A DNA stretch of 64,000 nucleotides from Alphaproteobacteria bacterium (GTDB lineage: Bacteria > Pseudomonadota > Alphaproteobacteria > Micavibrionales > Micavibrionaceae), in NCBI GenBank assembly GCA_030424975.1, contig JAUHVY010000002.1, positions 186,001 through 250,000 of the forward strand, in the 5' to 3' direction. Shown piece by piece: positions 18,523-27,089 of the stretch (position 1 is the stretch's first letter; every line of letters begins with the position of its first letter). The notes beneath the pieces are model-generated. The model was given only the letters and a program-made list of their open reading frames with translations. It was not told the origin of the DNA and made no database searches. The position numbers and the translations under genes were made by a program.

Positions 18523-19884
18523 TTACGCCCCTTCGGAAATCTCTGTCGCGGGCTTCATCGTGAAGATCGCATGGAAAATGATTATATATAAAATGCCCTG
18601 CGCCGTAAACTTGCAAACACTATAAAGAAGCAACCCCTCCAAAGGCTCTAGTTTCAAATAAAAACCAACGATAAATGAACCGATCACCATCACCGCATGG
18701 AAAATTTGCCATGCCAAAGTACGGCCATGAAGCTCCAGCGCCTGTAATGTATGCAAAAGCGGCATCATTACCATTTGCGCAAAATAAGAAATACTCAAAA
18801 CCTGTAGATACGGCACCGCATCACCCCATTCCGGGCCAAACACAGGTGCAAAAACAAACGGAGCAACCAAGTTAATTAACACCAACCAACCACCGACGAC
18901 AACGACTTGTTGTACCGATAACTTCAGGAAACGTGATTTAATATTCGCAGGATTTTTTTGCACCGATTTCGCGATATCACCGAAATAGACCTGCATAATT
19001 GATGTCGTCAACAAGGTTAAAGGCCGCGCAATCACACGATCGGTCAAAAACACAAGACCCGCTATAACAGGAGAGTACAAAACAGGCAAAACCAAAAACA
19101 GCATCATCCGTGAACTCAACATCCCGATAATGCCTGACCAAACGGATACCTTTGGAAAACGAATGAAACGCGCACCGACTTTTTTCATGTTCGCCCACGA
19201 AATATCGTCTTGCATTGCCTTTGTTTTAACAATCAATTTTGAAAACAAAATCGTAATACCCGTTGATTGACCGACCACAAAACCGACAATCAAACCAAGT
19301 GTACCAACGCCCGAAAGCCCAAGACCGATTTGTGTAAATGGTCCTGCCGCACCCTGATATAATTTCGTTTTTGACAATGTTTTAAAATCGTCTTGCTTGG
19401 TCGCGACATAAACCAAGATTTGATATGCCGACACGGCAAAAAATCCGATCGGCAAAAGCCAACGATAAACATGCGGATAGACAAAATATTGTTCCCACAA
19501 TTCCTGCGGACAGGCAAAGGCCAAAACGAATGTCATAATGGCCGTAAAGACCGATAAGATCAAAAAGCATAAGGCAATGAGATTGCTTTCCTCACTTTTT
19601 GTTTTGGTCAAGGGAATGGCAAACTCATATCGCAACATCGCCGCAACGGATAAAACCATAATCAGCGCGGAAAATGACCCCAGCGCACCAAACTCTTCGG
19701 GGGTATAAATACGTGTTAAAACAGGTGAGAGCAGAACCGAAATCATCTGCCCTGCAACCGTACCGGTTAGCATAATAAAGACCTTACGCCCGAAACTTCC
19801 ATGCGGAAGATAGCGGTCAACGGGCTTCATCATTGTGGCTTTTAATTTACGGCTTGCTTGCTTCACGATTACCATCCTTTTCAT
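18523..19884 (-). CDS. Wzx-like polysaccharide flippase (MOP/oligosaccharidyl-lipid family)
   Basis: About 450 residues with twelve or so hydrophobic segments, an N-terminal MLTGTVAGQMISVLLSPV helix and the early motif LTRIYTPEEFG typical of Wzx/RfbX. It would flip the undecaprenyl-linked repeat unit across the inner membrane for Wzy polymerisation. Start choice is uncertain: ATG 19884 is reported, but GTG 19866 has a better-spaced AAAGG and may be the real start. It follows the pectate-lyase-like gene on the same strand and precedes the Cys-rich secreted protein. Confidence 0.88.
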   Translation of the reverse strand: MKRMVIVKQASRKLKATMMKPVDRYLPHGSFGRKVFIMLTGTVAGQMISVLLSPVLTRIYTPEEFGALGSFSALIMVLSVAAMLRYEFAIPLTKTKSEESNLIALCFLILSVFTAIMTFVLAFACPQELWEQYFVYPHVYRWLLPIGFFAVSAYQILVYVATKQDDFKTLSKTKLYQGAAGPFTQIGLGLSGVGTLGLIVGFVVGQSTGITILFSKLIVKTKAMQDDISWANMKKVGARFIRFPKVSVWSGIIGMLSSRMMLFLVLPVLYSPVIAGLVFLTDRVIARPLTLLTTSIMQVYFGDIAKSVQKNPANIKSRFLKLSVQQVVVVGGWLVLINLVAPFVFAPVFGPEWGDAVPYLQVLSISYFAQMVMMPLLHTLQALELHGRTLAWQIFHAVMVIGSFIVGFYLKLEPLEGLLLYSVCKFTAQGILYIIIFHAIFTMKPATEISEGA

Positions 19885-19937
19885 CAGGCGCGGCACACAA
19901 CAGATATACCAAACACAATAGAATGCAAGAGGGGATT

Positions 19938-21896
19938 TTAATCGTCCGTCTTATCATGCAAAAACGCAACACTGCGCCCTTCACGACGCGGTGGGAAAGA
20001 CGAGGCCATGATTTGTTTACTCGGCGTGCTTACATGATCTTGCAGATAAACCTGATATGTACGGTCAGCATAAAACGCTTCCTCCACAAAGGCTGCATTC
20101 AGCGTGCCGTTCGCATTCACAAATAAAGGTTTCACCGTAAGGTTTGTCACTGATTGCACAGGGTAAACCAAAGCGCCCATGATTTCGGATTTGCCGCCCT
20201 GATCATTATTTACCAAGGTATTATAACGTTCCGCCTTCAGGCCGAGCACCCAAAACGGCGCGCCTTTATTGACAATACGCGTGCCGCCACCTTCGGAATT
20301 AATTTGACGCCCCCATACGCCTGCGCTGCCATCAAATTCCATCGTGCCGCAGCAAGTGTTTTCAACGAATAATTCACCGCCATTAAATTGGCGCTTAATC
20401 ACACCAACACCAAGCCCCGCAACATCACGTAACGACACGACACGATCCCCCATAACATCAATACCAACCTGACGGCCCAAATCTGTATGGTCCATAACCA
20501 TACCTTCAATCGTTAGGGGGCTTTGCCCCGCCTCAACCCGGAACATACCGTAATCACGATTAAAGGATCCTGCGCGGTTCTTTGTTGGTCTGATTTTGGC
20601 GTTCATGCCGATTATATACTCAACACTTGGCGGGATTTTGATATTGCGGTTTATGTGATAAACGCCATAGGGGAAATAAATAACCTTTGCGCCTGATGCA
20701 AATGCGGCCTCAATGGCGGCGCTGTCATTCGGATCATCCGATGCACTTTGCGCGGCATCCTTTTCAACCTTATGCCATTGTGACAGAGCAACTTGTGGCA
20801 ATTTTGGTGGCTGCTTGATCGGCAACGCCCATTGCACATCATCTGTTTTATTCGCCCCCGTGTAAACACCATCCAGTGAAACCGCATCACCGCCTGCTTG
20901 CGTGACATGAACATCAGACAACGTCATAAACGCATTATTTTGAATGACATCACCAAAGAGCGAACCGCTTTGTGCACTAATCTGCGCCTTGGTTAAAACA
21001 ATCATACCTTTTTCGTTACTATTCATCAGAGCGATCGGCGCATCAGTGATCGACAGATCATAACCTGTCACCAAATTAGAGGTGTTATCGATTGCTACGC
21101 TGCGCGGTGATTGAATATGCACATTCTCCAATGTCATAGAGTATTCACTGTGTCGAATTTTCAAACCTGTATCAAAACCTTGTGTTTCCACATCAGAAAT
21201 AAGCGCAGGCCCCGGCCAACGGCGCGCCATTGAAATTGCGGTTTCACCACTTCCCGCAGGGGCTATCAATGTTACACGTCTGATCGCACCCATATTATTG
21301 GCCAGAAAATCAATACCTATCGCCCCTGCATTCCCATGCCCGACATCAAGCGTTAGGTTTTCAACGAAATTCATATAGGCATCATTACCCTCGCCTTTAT
21401 TTGTATAATCCTTATTCCCGGATGTCGGTGTTCCGTCGATTAGCTTGGAACTTGTGTAAAACACCGCCTTGGGCGCGGATACATCACTAAACCCGTTTGC
21501 GTTGTCTTTTAATTTGATAACAGTTCCCGCACGCGATTGACCAACAATCCAGAACCCGTTTGCAAACCGACCGTCTTCATATTTTCGGGTAATCGTATCA
21601 GAAACCAAATATTCCCCATTCGGCACATATACAATGCGGTTTTGCCAAACATTGCGTCCCATATCATCACCGCTGGCGCGCAATGCATCAATAAAGGCTT
21701 GTGTATCATCATGCACACCATCACCAACCGCACCAAAGTCCCGCACATTCAAATGCCCGAAATCATCAGGGTAAGCGCGACAATCCGGCGCATAACATGA
21801 CGTACCAGCTTGCGCTAAGGCAGCTGTTGAACCGCCAGCCCCATACGCGCCGAATGCGAACGCCAAAACAAACACAGTACGTTGAAAACAAAGCAT
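19938..21896 (-). CDS. Secreted pectate-lyase-3 / right-handed beta-helix protein
   Basis: About 652 residues, starting at ATG 21896 where GGAGAGG is well placed; an upstream ATG (21917) lacks this. A signal peptide ends near ALAQAG. The mature part opens with the pectate_lyase_3 signature LNVRDFGAVGDGVHDDTQAF and continues as a beta helix. A second half restarts around DDPNDSAAIEAAFASGAKVIYFPYGVY. Such proteins are polysaccharide lyases/hydrolases or phage-type depolymerases. It may trim or bind the locus polysaccharide in the periplasm or outside. No catalytic residues can be assigned with confidence. Confidence 0.8.
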   Translation of the reverse strand: MLCFQRTVFVLAFAFGAYGAGGSTAALAQAGTSCYAPDCRAYPDDFGHLNVRDFGAVGDGVHDDTQAFIDALRASGDDMGRNVWQNRIVYVPNGEYLVSDTITRKYEDGRFANGFWIVGQSRAGTVIKLKDNANGFSDVSAPKAVFYTSSKLIDGTPTSGNKDYTNKGEGNDAYMNFVENLTLDVGHGNAGAIGIDFLANNMGAIRRVTLIAPAGSGETAISMARRWPGPALISDVETQGFDTGLKIRHSEYSMTLENVHIQSPRSVAIDNTSNLVTGYDLSITDAPIALMNSNEKGMIVLTKAQISAQSGSLFGDVIQNNAFMTLSDVHVTQAGGDAVSLDGVYTGANKTDDVQWALPIKQPPKLPQVALSQWHKVEKDAAQSASDDPNDSAAIEAAFASGAKVIYFPYGVYHINRNIKIPPSVEYIIGMNAKIRPTKNRAGSFNRDYGMFRVEAGQSPLTIEGMVMDHTDLGRQVGIDVMGDRVVSLRDVAGLGVGVIKRQFNGGELFVENTCCGTMEFDGSAGVWGRQINSEGGGTRIVNKGAPFWVLGLKAERYNTLVNNDQGGKSEIMGALVYPVQSVTNLTVKPLFVNANGTLNAAFVEEAFYADRTYQVYLQDHVSTPSKQIMASSFPPRREGRSVAFLHDKTDD

Positions 21897-21999
21897 AATC
21901 CTCTCCACTCTTACCATAAAGCTCTTGCATCTTGACGGATTTAAGCGTACTCATACACCCTTACTGAAAAGCAGCCAGTTACCGGAAAGATACACTATA

Positions 22000-23082
22000 A
22001 TGCGCGTTCACGATCTGCAACGCCTCGACGCACACCTTATACCAGAACCAAGTGGTGAAGTACGTGTTTTTTGTACCGTCCGTAATGAAATGCTGCGCTT
22101 GCCGTATTTTATCCATTATTATCGTAAAAAAGGTGTTGAACGTTTTATCTTCATTGATAACGGATCAACCGACGGCACACGTGAATACCTTCTGGAGCAA
22201 AAAGATTGCCACGTTTTTTATACGGAAGCATCCTTCGGCGGTGCGCGCGCAGGGACGGAATGGAAAAACGCCCTGCTCGATCAATACGGAAACGGACAAT
22301 GGTGTTTAAACTTAGATGCCGATGAAATTCTTATCTGGCCGAATAGCGAAGAAACATCACTCAAAAATTTGTGTGCATGGCTGGATCATGAAGGGGTGGA
22401 CGGGCTATATACATTCTTACTAGATATGTATGCCGATCTACCGATTGCCGATGCACAATACCAACAAGGCAGCCCATTTATTGACACTGCGCCGCTTTTT
22501 GATGCCGATTACACCTTCCAAAAACGTGTCAGGCTTGCATTTTGGCGCGGCTCTGCCTTTCCTGAAATGATGGTTCACGGCGGCCCGCGCCTACGTATGT
22601 TTTACACCGATCAGCAAAAAACGCACTCATATATTTCACGGTATTTTAAATTGGCAAAATGGGAATTCTTTCGTTTGCTAACGCATATCGGGTTGTATAA
22701 CGGCGATAAAATGCCACACCCCGCACCGATGCTGTTCAAAATTCCGCTTGTGAAATGGCGCACCGATATGGGGTACAAGGCCGCAACGCATTTAATGCAT
22801 TCACCAATCACACTGTCATCAATGACGGGAATCCTTATGCATTTCAAATTCTTTTCCGATTTCCATGAAAAAGTCGAAATCGAAGTACAAAGGGAACAAT
22901 ATTTCGGCAAAAGCATTGAGTATAAGAAATATAAAGAATTCCTGGAAAAAGAGGATAATCGCGTCTTATTTCAATATCAGGGAAGCTCTTATTATAAAGA
23001 CACAAATGATTTAGTGGCTAAAAACTTGATGCGCAGGCCCGATGCCTATGATAGGTTCGTGCGCGAAAGAAAAACGCCCTGA
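22000..23082 (+). CDS. Glycosyltransferase family 2-like protein
   Basis: A 360-residue GT-A protein starting at ATG 22000 (GGAAAG 10 nt upstream). The longer frame from 21925 would overlap the divergent promoter region. The nucleotide-binding start VFCTVRNEMLRLPYFIHYY, the FIDNGSTDGTREYL block and the metal-binding NLDADEILIW (DxD-like) are typical of Glyco_tranf_2_4 proteins. There are no TM helices. It is predicted to add one sugar of the repeat unit. The phosphoribosyltransferase gene follows 25 bp later. Confidence 0.85.
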   Translation: MRVHDLQRLDAHLIPEPSGEVRVFCTVRNEMLRLPYFIHYYRKKGVERFIFIDNGSTDGTREYLLEQKDCHVFYTEASFGGARAGTEWKNALLDQYGNGQWCLNLDADEILIWPNSEETSLKNLCAWLDHEGVDGLYTFLLDMYADLPIADAQYQQGSPFIDTAPLFDADYTFQKRVRLAFWRGSAFPEMMVHGGPRLRMFYTDQQKTHSYISRYFKLAKWEFFRLLTHIGLYNGDKMPHPAPMLFKIPLVKWRTDMGYKAATHLMHSPITLSSMTGILMHFKFFSDFHEKVEIEVQREQYFGKSIEYKKYKEFLEKEDNRVLFQYQGSSYYKDTNDLVAKNLMRRPDAYDRFVRERKTP

Positions 23083-23107
23083 AATTTACATATAGGATTG
23101 TTTGATC

Positions 23108-23713
23108 ATGGGAAAGTTTAGCGTCAAAACACTGGATCAAAACGGCCTTCAAAAAGCAGCCCAAGACCTCTTCACACTCGCATCAAAAGACGGAACGCCG
23201 GACATTGTCGTCGGCATCCGTACGGGCGGGTATCTGGTTGCGGAATGCTTGAAAGACACTCTGCCGACAGGAACGGCCTTTATGCCCATTACATGTCGCC
23301 GCCCAAGCACAGAGAAAAAATCAAAATCATCCGTCATTAAAACGACGCTGAAAAAGCTGCCTTATTTCGTAACAAATCGTCTGCGCATCGCAGAACATAT
23401 TTACCTCACTGAAATAAAAGAACAAAAACCGCGCACCGATTTCATTCCCGACGAAGCCGAAATCAGCGCATTAAAAGAGGTCATCAGTGCAAAAGGAGAA
23501 AATGTTAAAATTCTTCTGATTGATGACTCTATCGATAGCGGCGCCACAATGCAGGCGCTCTATAATATTTTTAAGGATTTGGCCGGACCAAGCGCAGAGA
23601 TAAAATGCGCAGCCGTGACCTTAACCACGGAAAAACCGCTCATTCAACCAGATTACAAGTTGCACCACTATGTCCTATGCAGATTCCCATGGTCTTTCGA
23701 CTTTAAAGGATAA
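23108..23713 (+). CDS. Type I phosphoribosyltransferase-like protein
   Basis: About 201 residues with ATG at 23108 (AGGA 10 nt upstream; a TTG two codons earlier is less likely). The PRPP-binding signature is intact: ILLIDDSIDSGATMQ, with acidic DD and GAT. An early DIVVGIRTGGYLVA supplies the usual PPi loop region. It is not a close match to apt/hpt/pyrE. It lies between a glycosyltransferase and a HAD phosphatase, and the HAD start overlaps its 3' end by 44 bp. That arrangement suggests a two-step ribofuranose addition to the polysaccharide from PRPP rather than purine salvage. The fold is firm; the role is inferred. Confidence 0.75.
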   Translation: MGKFSVKTLDQNGLQKAAQDLFTLASKDGTPDIVVGIRTGGYLVAECLKDTLPTGTAFMPITCRRPSTEKKSKSSVIKTTLKKLPYFVTNRLRIAEHIYLTEIKEQKPRTDFIPDEAEISALKEVISAKGENVKILLIDDSIDSGATMQALYNIFKDLAGPSAEIKCAAVTLTTEKPLIQPDYKLHHYVLCRFPWSFDFKG

Positions 23714-24431
23714 GAAATTAAATGATGATGTTGTTCTGATCTTTGATCTGGACGGCACAATCTTATCCATCAACAGCTTTCCGCAATGGGTGCTGTTTAT
23801 GATCAAAGGAGACTTTGGTGATTTAGGCCTGTTATCCCGCATCATTCTTTCGCTACGCACGGCGTTCATTCTTGCGCTCCGAAAAGGCGGCATGATGGAT
23901 CACCGCAAGGCAAAACAACATTTCCAAAAATTATGGCATAAGGCCTGCGCAAAGGACGCATCACAAAGCGGGGCAGAAAATTTTCAAAAGCAGTTGATGA
24001 AAAAGACACGCCCGAACATTGAAGGGTGTCTGGAACTGGCACGTCATAAAGAAAACCATGCCATTTTGGCAACAGCCGCCGCAGGGGAATACGCCAAGCC
24101 ACTGGGTGAAAAACTCGGCTTTGATAATATCATCACAACACCAAGTTACTCCGACGGCTTTGGCAAAGAGAATGTCAGAGAAGAAAAGCGCGATCGCGTG
24201 ATGACCTTTATTGAAAACAAAGGATGGAATGATAAAATCCGCATCTTCTTCACCGACCACGAAGAAGACCTTCCGCTGGCTAAAAATGCTCATATCACAT
24301 TATGGTTCGGCCCCGATGACAAGGCAAAAACAGCAAAAACAGACGCCCCGGAAGCGACAATCATTCCATGCCAAAATGCCACACAAGAAGAAGTCCTTGC
24401 CCACCTCAAAGGATTTTTAGCGCATCATTAA
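23670..24431 (+). CDS. HAD-superfamily phosphatase coupled to the phosphoribosyltransferase
   Basis: 253 residues. HAD motif I is intact (VLIFDLDGTIL). Motif II is near ILATAA, and the C-terminal acidic motif is IRIFFTDHEEDLPL. The class I cap resembles the phosphoserine-phosphatase-like HAD-IB group. ATG 23670 overlaps the preceding gene by 44 bp, so translation is probably coupled. If the upstream protein transfers phosphoribose, this enzyme is the natural candidate to remove the 5-phosphate. It is convergent with the next GT4 gene. Confidence 0.82.
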   Translation: MSYADSHGLSTLKDKKLNDDVVLIFDLDGTILSINSFPQWVLFMIKGDFGDLGLLSRIILSLRTAFILALRKGGMMDHRKAKQHFQKLWHKACAKDASQSGAENFQKQLMKKTRPNIEGCLELARHKENHAILATAAAGEYAKPLGEKLGFDNIITTPSYSDGFGKENVREEKRDRVMTFIENKGWNDKIRIFFTDHEEDLPLAKNAHITLWFGPDDKAKTAKTDAPEATIIPCQNATQEEVLAHLKGFLAHH

Positions 24432-24443
24432 AAGTAAAATGAT

Positions 24444-25676
24444 TTACGCCGCACGCTGTGCATGGAGCAGCTTTTCATACTGCTCCAGATAGCCATCAAC
24501 CATCGTATCCACACTGGATACCGATAATAATGCACGCCCGCCTTTTGCAAATGTATCAAGCAAATCGGGCTCGCTAATAACGCGCATCATCGATTGCGCC
24601 AACGCATCCGCATTCCCCATTTCAAACAAAAGACCATTGGACTCATGCTCAACAAATTCGGGAATAGCGCCAATATCACTCCCGATGATGCCAATACCAA
24701 AGGCCGCAGCCTCAACGATGACAACAGGCGCATTTTCATACCAAAGCGATGGGATCATCAAGCAATCTGCCTGCTTAAAGATTTCAGTTTTTTCATCACC
24801 GCTAATAAAACCGAGCAGTTTCACACGGCTATCCGATTCAGCCAGTGCTTTAAACTCATCCTCTAACGGGCCTTTTCCTGCAATCCAAAGATTATAGTCT
24901 ATATCCGCCGGCATTTTCTTTGCTGCGTCAATTAAAACGCGCACCCCCTTTTCCACCGTATGGCGCGCCGCGAATAGAAATGTTGGCTTATGATCTGCCG
25001 GACGGTTTTTTTCAGATATATCCGGCAACGGAATACCGTTGCGCACAACCGCAGAACGCCCAGACTTAATACCTGCTTCTTTGTGCTTTTCAATCAAGAA
25101 GGAGGACGGGCTACAGAATAAATCAACATAACGCGTTGTGTTTAAATGCCACGTACGAAATGCACGGCATCCCGCAGACGGATTGCTGCAGATATGCATA
25201 TTTTTATCTAGCATGACAGAGCGCGGACACATCAAATGATAATCATGGGCAGTATGCACCGTTTTCGCGCCTGCCTTTTGTCCCTCTCGCCATAGCGTTG
25301 CTGACATACCATCAAGAAGATGAGAATGCACAATATCGGCCTTGCGCTCATTCAATATTTTTTTGAACTTTGATGCCGTATCGATGTTCCAAGCATCACG
25401 GACATGCCACAATGCCTTTTTATATTTCGGATGGTTCTTTTCTTTACGATCCCAATGCCAATAAAAATTTTTTGGAAAAAAACGGATAACTTCAACGCCG
25501 TTTTGCATTTCAGTAGGGTATGGCTCCATTTCAGGAGAACACGTCGAAACAACGCGAACATGATGACCGCGCTTCGCCAAACCTTCTGCGAGATACGCCA
25601 CAATCAATTCGGCGCCGCCAGCCATAATCGGTGGGTACACATTATTAGTAATAACAATCTCTAGGGGCTTGCTCAT
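24444..25676 (-). CDS. Glycosyltransferase family 4 (GT-B)
   Basis: A 410-residue GT-B enzyme. The N-terminal glycine loop is PPIMAGGAELIVAYLAEGLAKRGH. The acceptor domain contains HSHLLDG and HTAHDYHLMCPRS. The donor domain has FAARHTVEKGV, IAGKGPLE and the EX7E segment PSLWYENAPVVIVEAAAFG. It is predicted to extend the lipid-linked repeat unit in the cytoplasm. It is transcribed divergently from the polymerase gene, 87 bp away. Confidence 0.9.
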   Translation of the reverse strand: MSKPLEIVITNNVYPPIMAGGAELIVAYLAEGLAKRGHHVRVVSTCSPEMEPYPTEMQNGVEVIRFFPKNFYWHWDRKEKNHPKYKKALWHVRDAWNIDTASKFKKILNERKADIVHSHLLDGMSATLWREGQKAGAKTVHTAHDYHLMCPRSVMLDKNMHICSNPSAGCRAFRTWHLNTTRYVDLFCSPSSFLIEKHKEAGIKSGRSAVVRNGIPLPDISEKNRPADHKPTFLFAARHTVEKGVRVLIDAAKKMPADIDYNLWIAGKGPLEDEFKALAESDSRVKLLGFISGDEKTEIFKQADCLMIPSLWYENAPVVIVEAAAFGIGIIGSDIGAIPEFVEHESNGLLFEMGNADALAQSMMRVISEPDLLDTFAKGGRALLSVSSVDTMVDGYLEQYEKLLHAQRAA

Positions 25677-25763
25677 GATATCTCTTTTTAAAAAACCTCT
25701 TGCCTACTATAGTGATGGCGGCAATAAATACAGCGCATAAATCAACAAAGACGTATCCGAAAC

Positions 25764-27089
25764 ATGGACATTGACACGAATAAGACAAGTTGGAGCAGGA
25801 TGCAAGTCTTCCTTGCCTTGAGCATGGTGGTTTATATTTCCTTTTATGCATTCGAAAGCCCGATCCGTTATGTCTTGAATATGGTTGGCCTTGACTCGTT
25901 GATTTTTCTGCGTGATCTGGTCATCATCAGCTTAACATTGCTGGTCTTTGCGGATCAGTTATTTAAAAAAAATGTCGCGCCCTATTTCTGGGTATTTGGC
26001 TTTGTCGTGGCCCTTCACGGCTCCGTCATGATTTTGAATATCGGCAGTGTCACCGCCGTAGCTTATGGCGCAAAAATGTTTATCAGCATGCTGTTCGGTG
26101 CAATAGCGGCCTTTGCGATTTTTAAACCGTCGCGCCCTATGCTGCTTTACTTCGCTACCCTATGGGGAATTAGCGTCGTCTTCATATTTCTGAATAAATA
26201 TTTCTTGGAATTCCCATGGACGGATTTGCGCACAAATTTAATGGGCGTAGAGGTAGAGGTCAGCCGTGACTGGACGCTATCGGGGGCAGCAAAACGAGCA
26301 GGCGGTTTGTTTCGCGCCTCTATCAATGCAGGTATGCTCGTGCCTTTATTGTCTTTAATTTTGGTCTTCCATACAAAAAATTACATTCTGCGCGCGGCAA
26401 TCCTGATCATTACCATCTACATTTTATACCTCACCACCATGAAGGGATCCTTGTTATCCTACATGATTTTATCATGCCTGATCTTAGGATCTTTCGCCGT
26501 AAACTTTATCACGAGTGCGCGGATATGGATGTATGTGGCCATGGTTTTGATGATTGTATTTCCCGTTGTACTGCCCGGCTATCATATGCCCGATGCAGAA
26601 GGACAATTCTCACTCGGTTCTTTTAACCTGCGCATAGAAAACATGTGGCCGGAGGGGTGGGATTGGGTCAACGAAAAAGGTACCTTCCCGTTTGGGGTCG
26701 GCCTTGGCGGTATCAGCGGCGCTCAACGTATATACGCCCCAACGCAGATTAACTCCGCTGATAACATGTTTTTATTTATGTATGCATTTTTCGGCGTCAT
26801 GACATTTGCCTATCTCGGATGGCTGGCGTTCACAATGACGCGCGTGCGCAAAAAAACAGCTGATATTCACCTACAACTAAGTGTCGCGATTTTAACCTTC
26901 CTTGTGGCATATGGCATTGTTTTATCAATGCTGGAGGATCAAATGGCGAATATGTTTATGGGCGCAGGGGCGTACTGGCTAATACACGGTGTCCGACAAC
27001 AAGAAGCCGTGGAAAAGTTACAAGATCAAGCCGTCACATCAATAACAAGCGAAGACGCACAAAACGGCATGCCCAATGCATTGGGGTGA
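25764..27089 (+). CDS. Wzy-like O-antigen/exopolysaccharide polymerase
   Basis: A 441-residue polytopic membrane protein with about ten to twelve hydrophobic segments and a large periplasmic loop after the mid-protein helices (GYHMPDAEG to about GVGLGGISGAQRIY). This is the organisation of O-antigen ligase/polymerase (Wzy/WaaL) proteins. With Wzx, Wzz and WbaP in the same locus, Wzy is the more likely role. Its last 64 bp overlap the 3' end of the opposite-strand SGNH gene. Confidence 0.78.
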   Translation: MDIDTNKTSWSRMQVFLALSMVVYISFYAFESPIRYVLNMVGLDSLIFLRDLVIISLTLLVFADQLFKKNVAPYFWVFGFVVALHGSVMILNIGSVTAVAYGAKMFISMLFGAIAAFAIFKPSRPMLLYFATLWGISVVFIFLNKYFLEFPWTDLRTNLMGVEVEVSRDWTLSGAAKRAGGLFRASINAGMLVPLLSLILVFHTKNYILRAAILIITIYILYLTTMKGSLLSYMILSCLILGSFAVNFITSARIWMYVAMVLMIVFPVVLPGYHMPDAEGQFSLGSFNLRIENMWPEGWDWVNEKGTFPFGVGLGGISGAQRIYAPTQINSADNMFLFMYAFFGVMTFAYLGWLAFTMTRVRKKTADIHLQLSVAILTFLVAYGIVLSMLEDQMANMFMGAGAYWLIHGVRQQEAVEKLQDQAVTSITSEDAQNGMPNALG

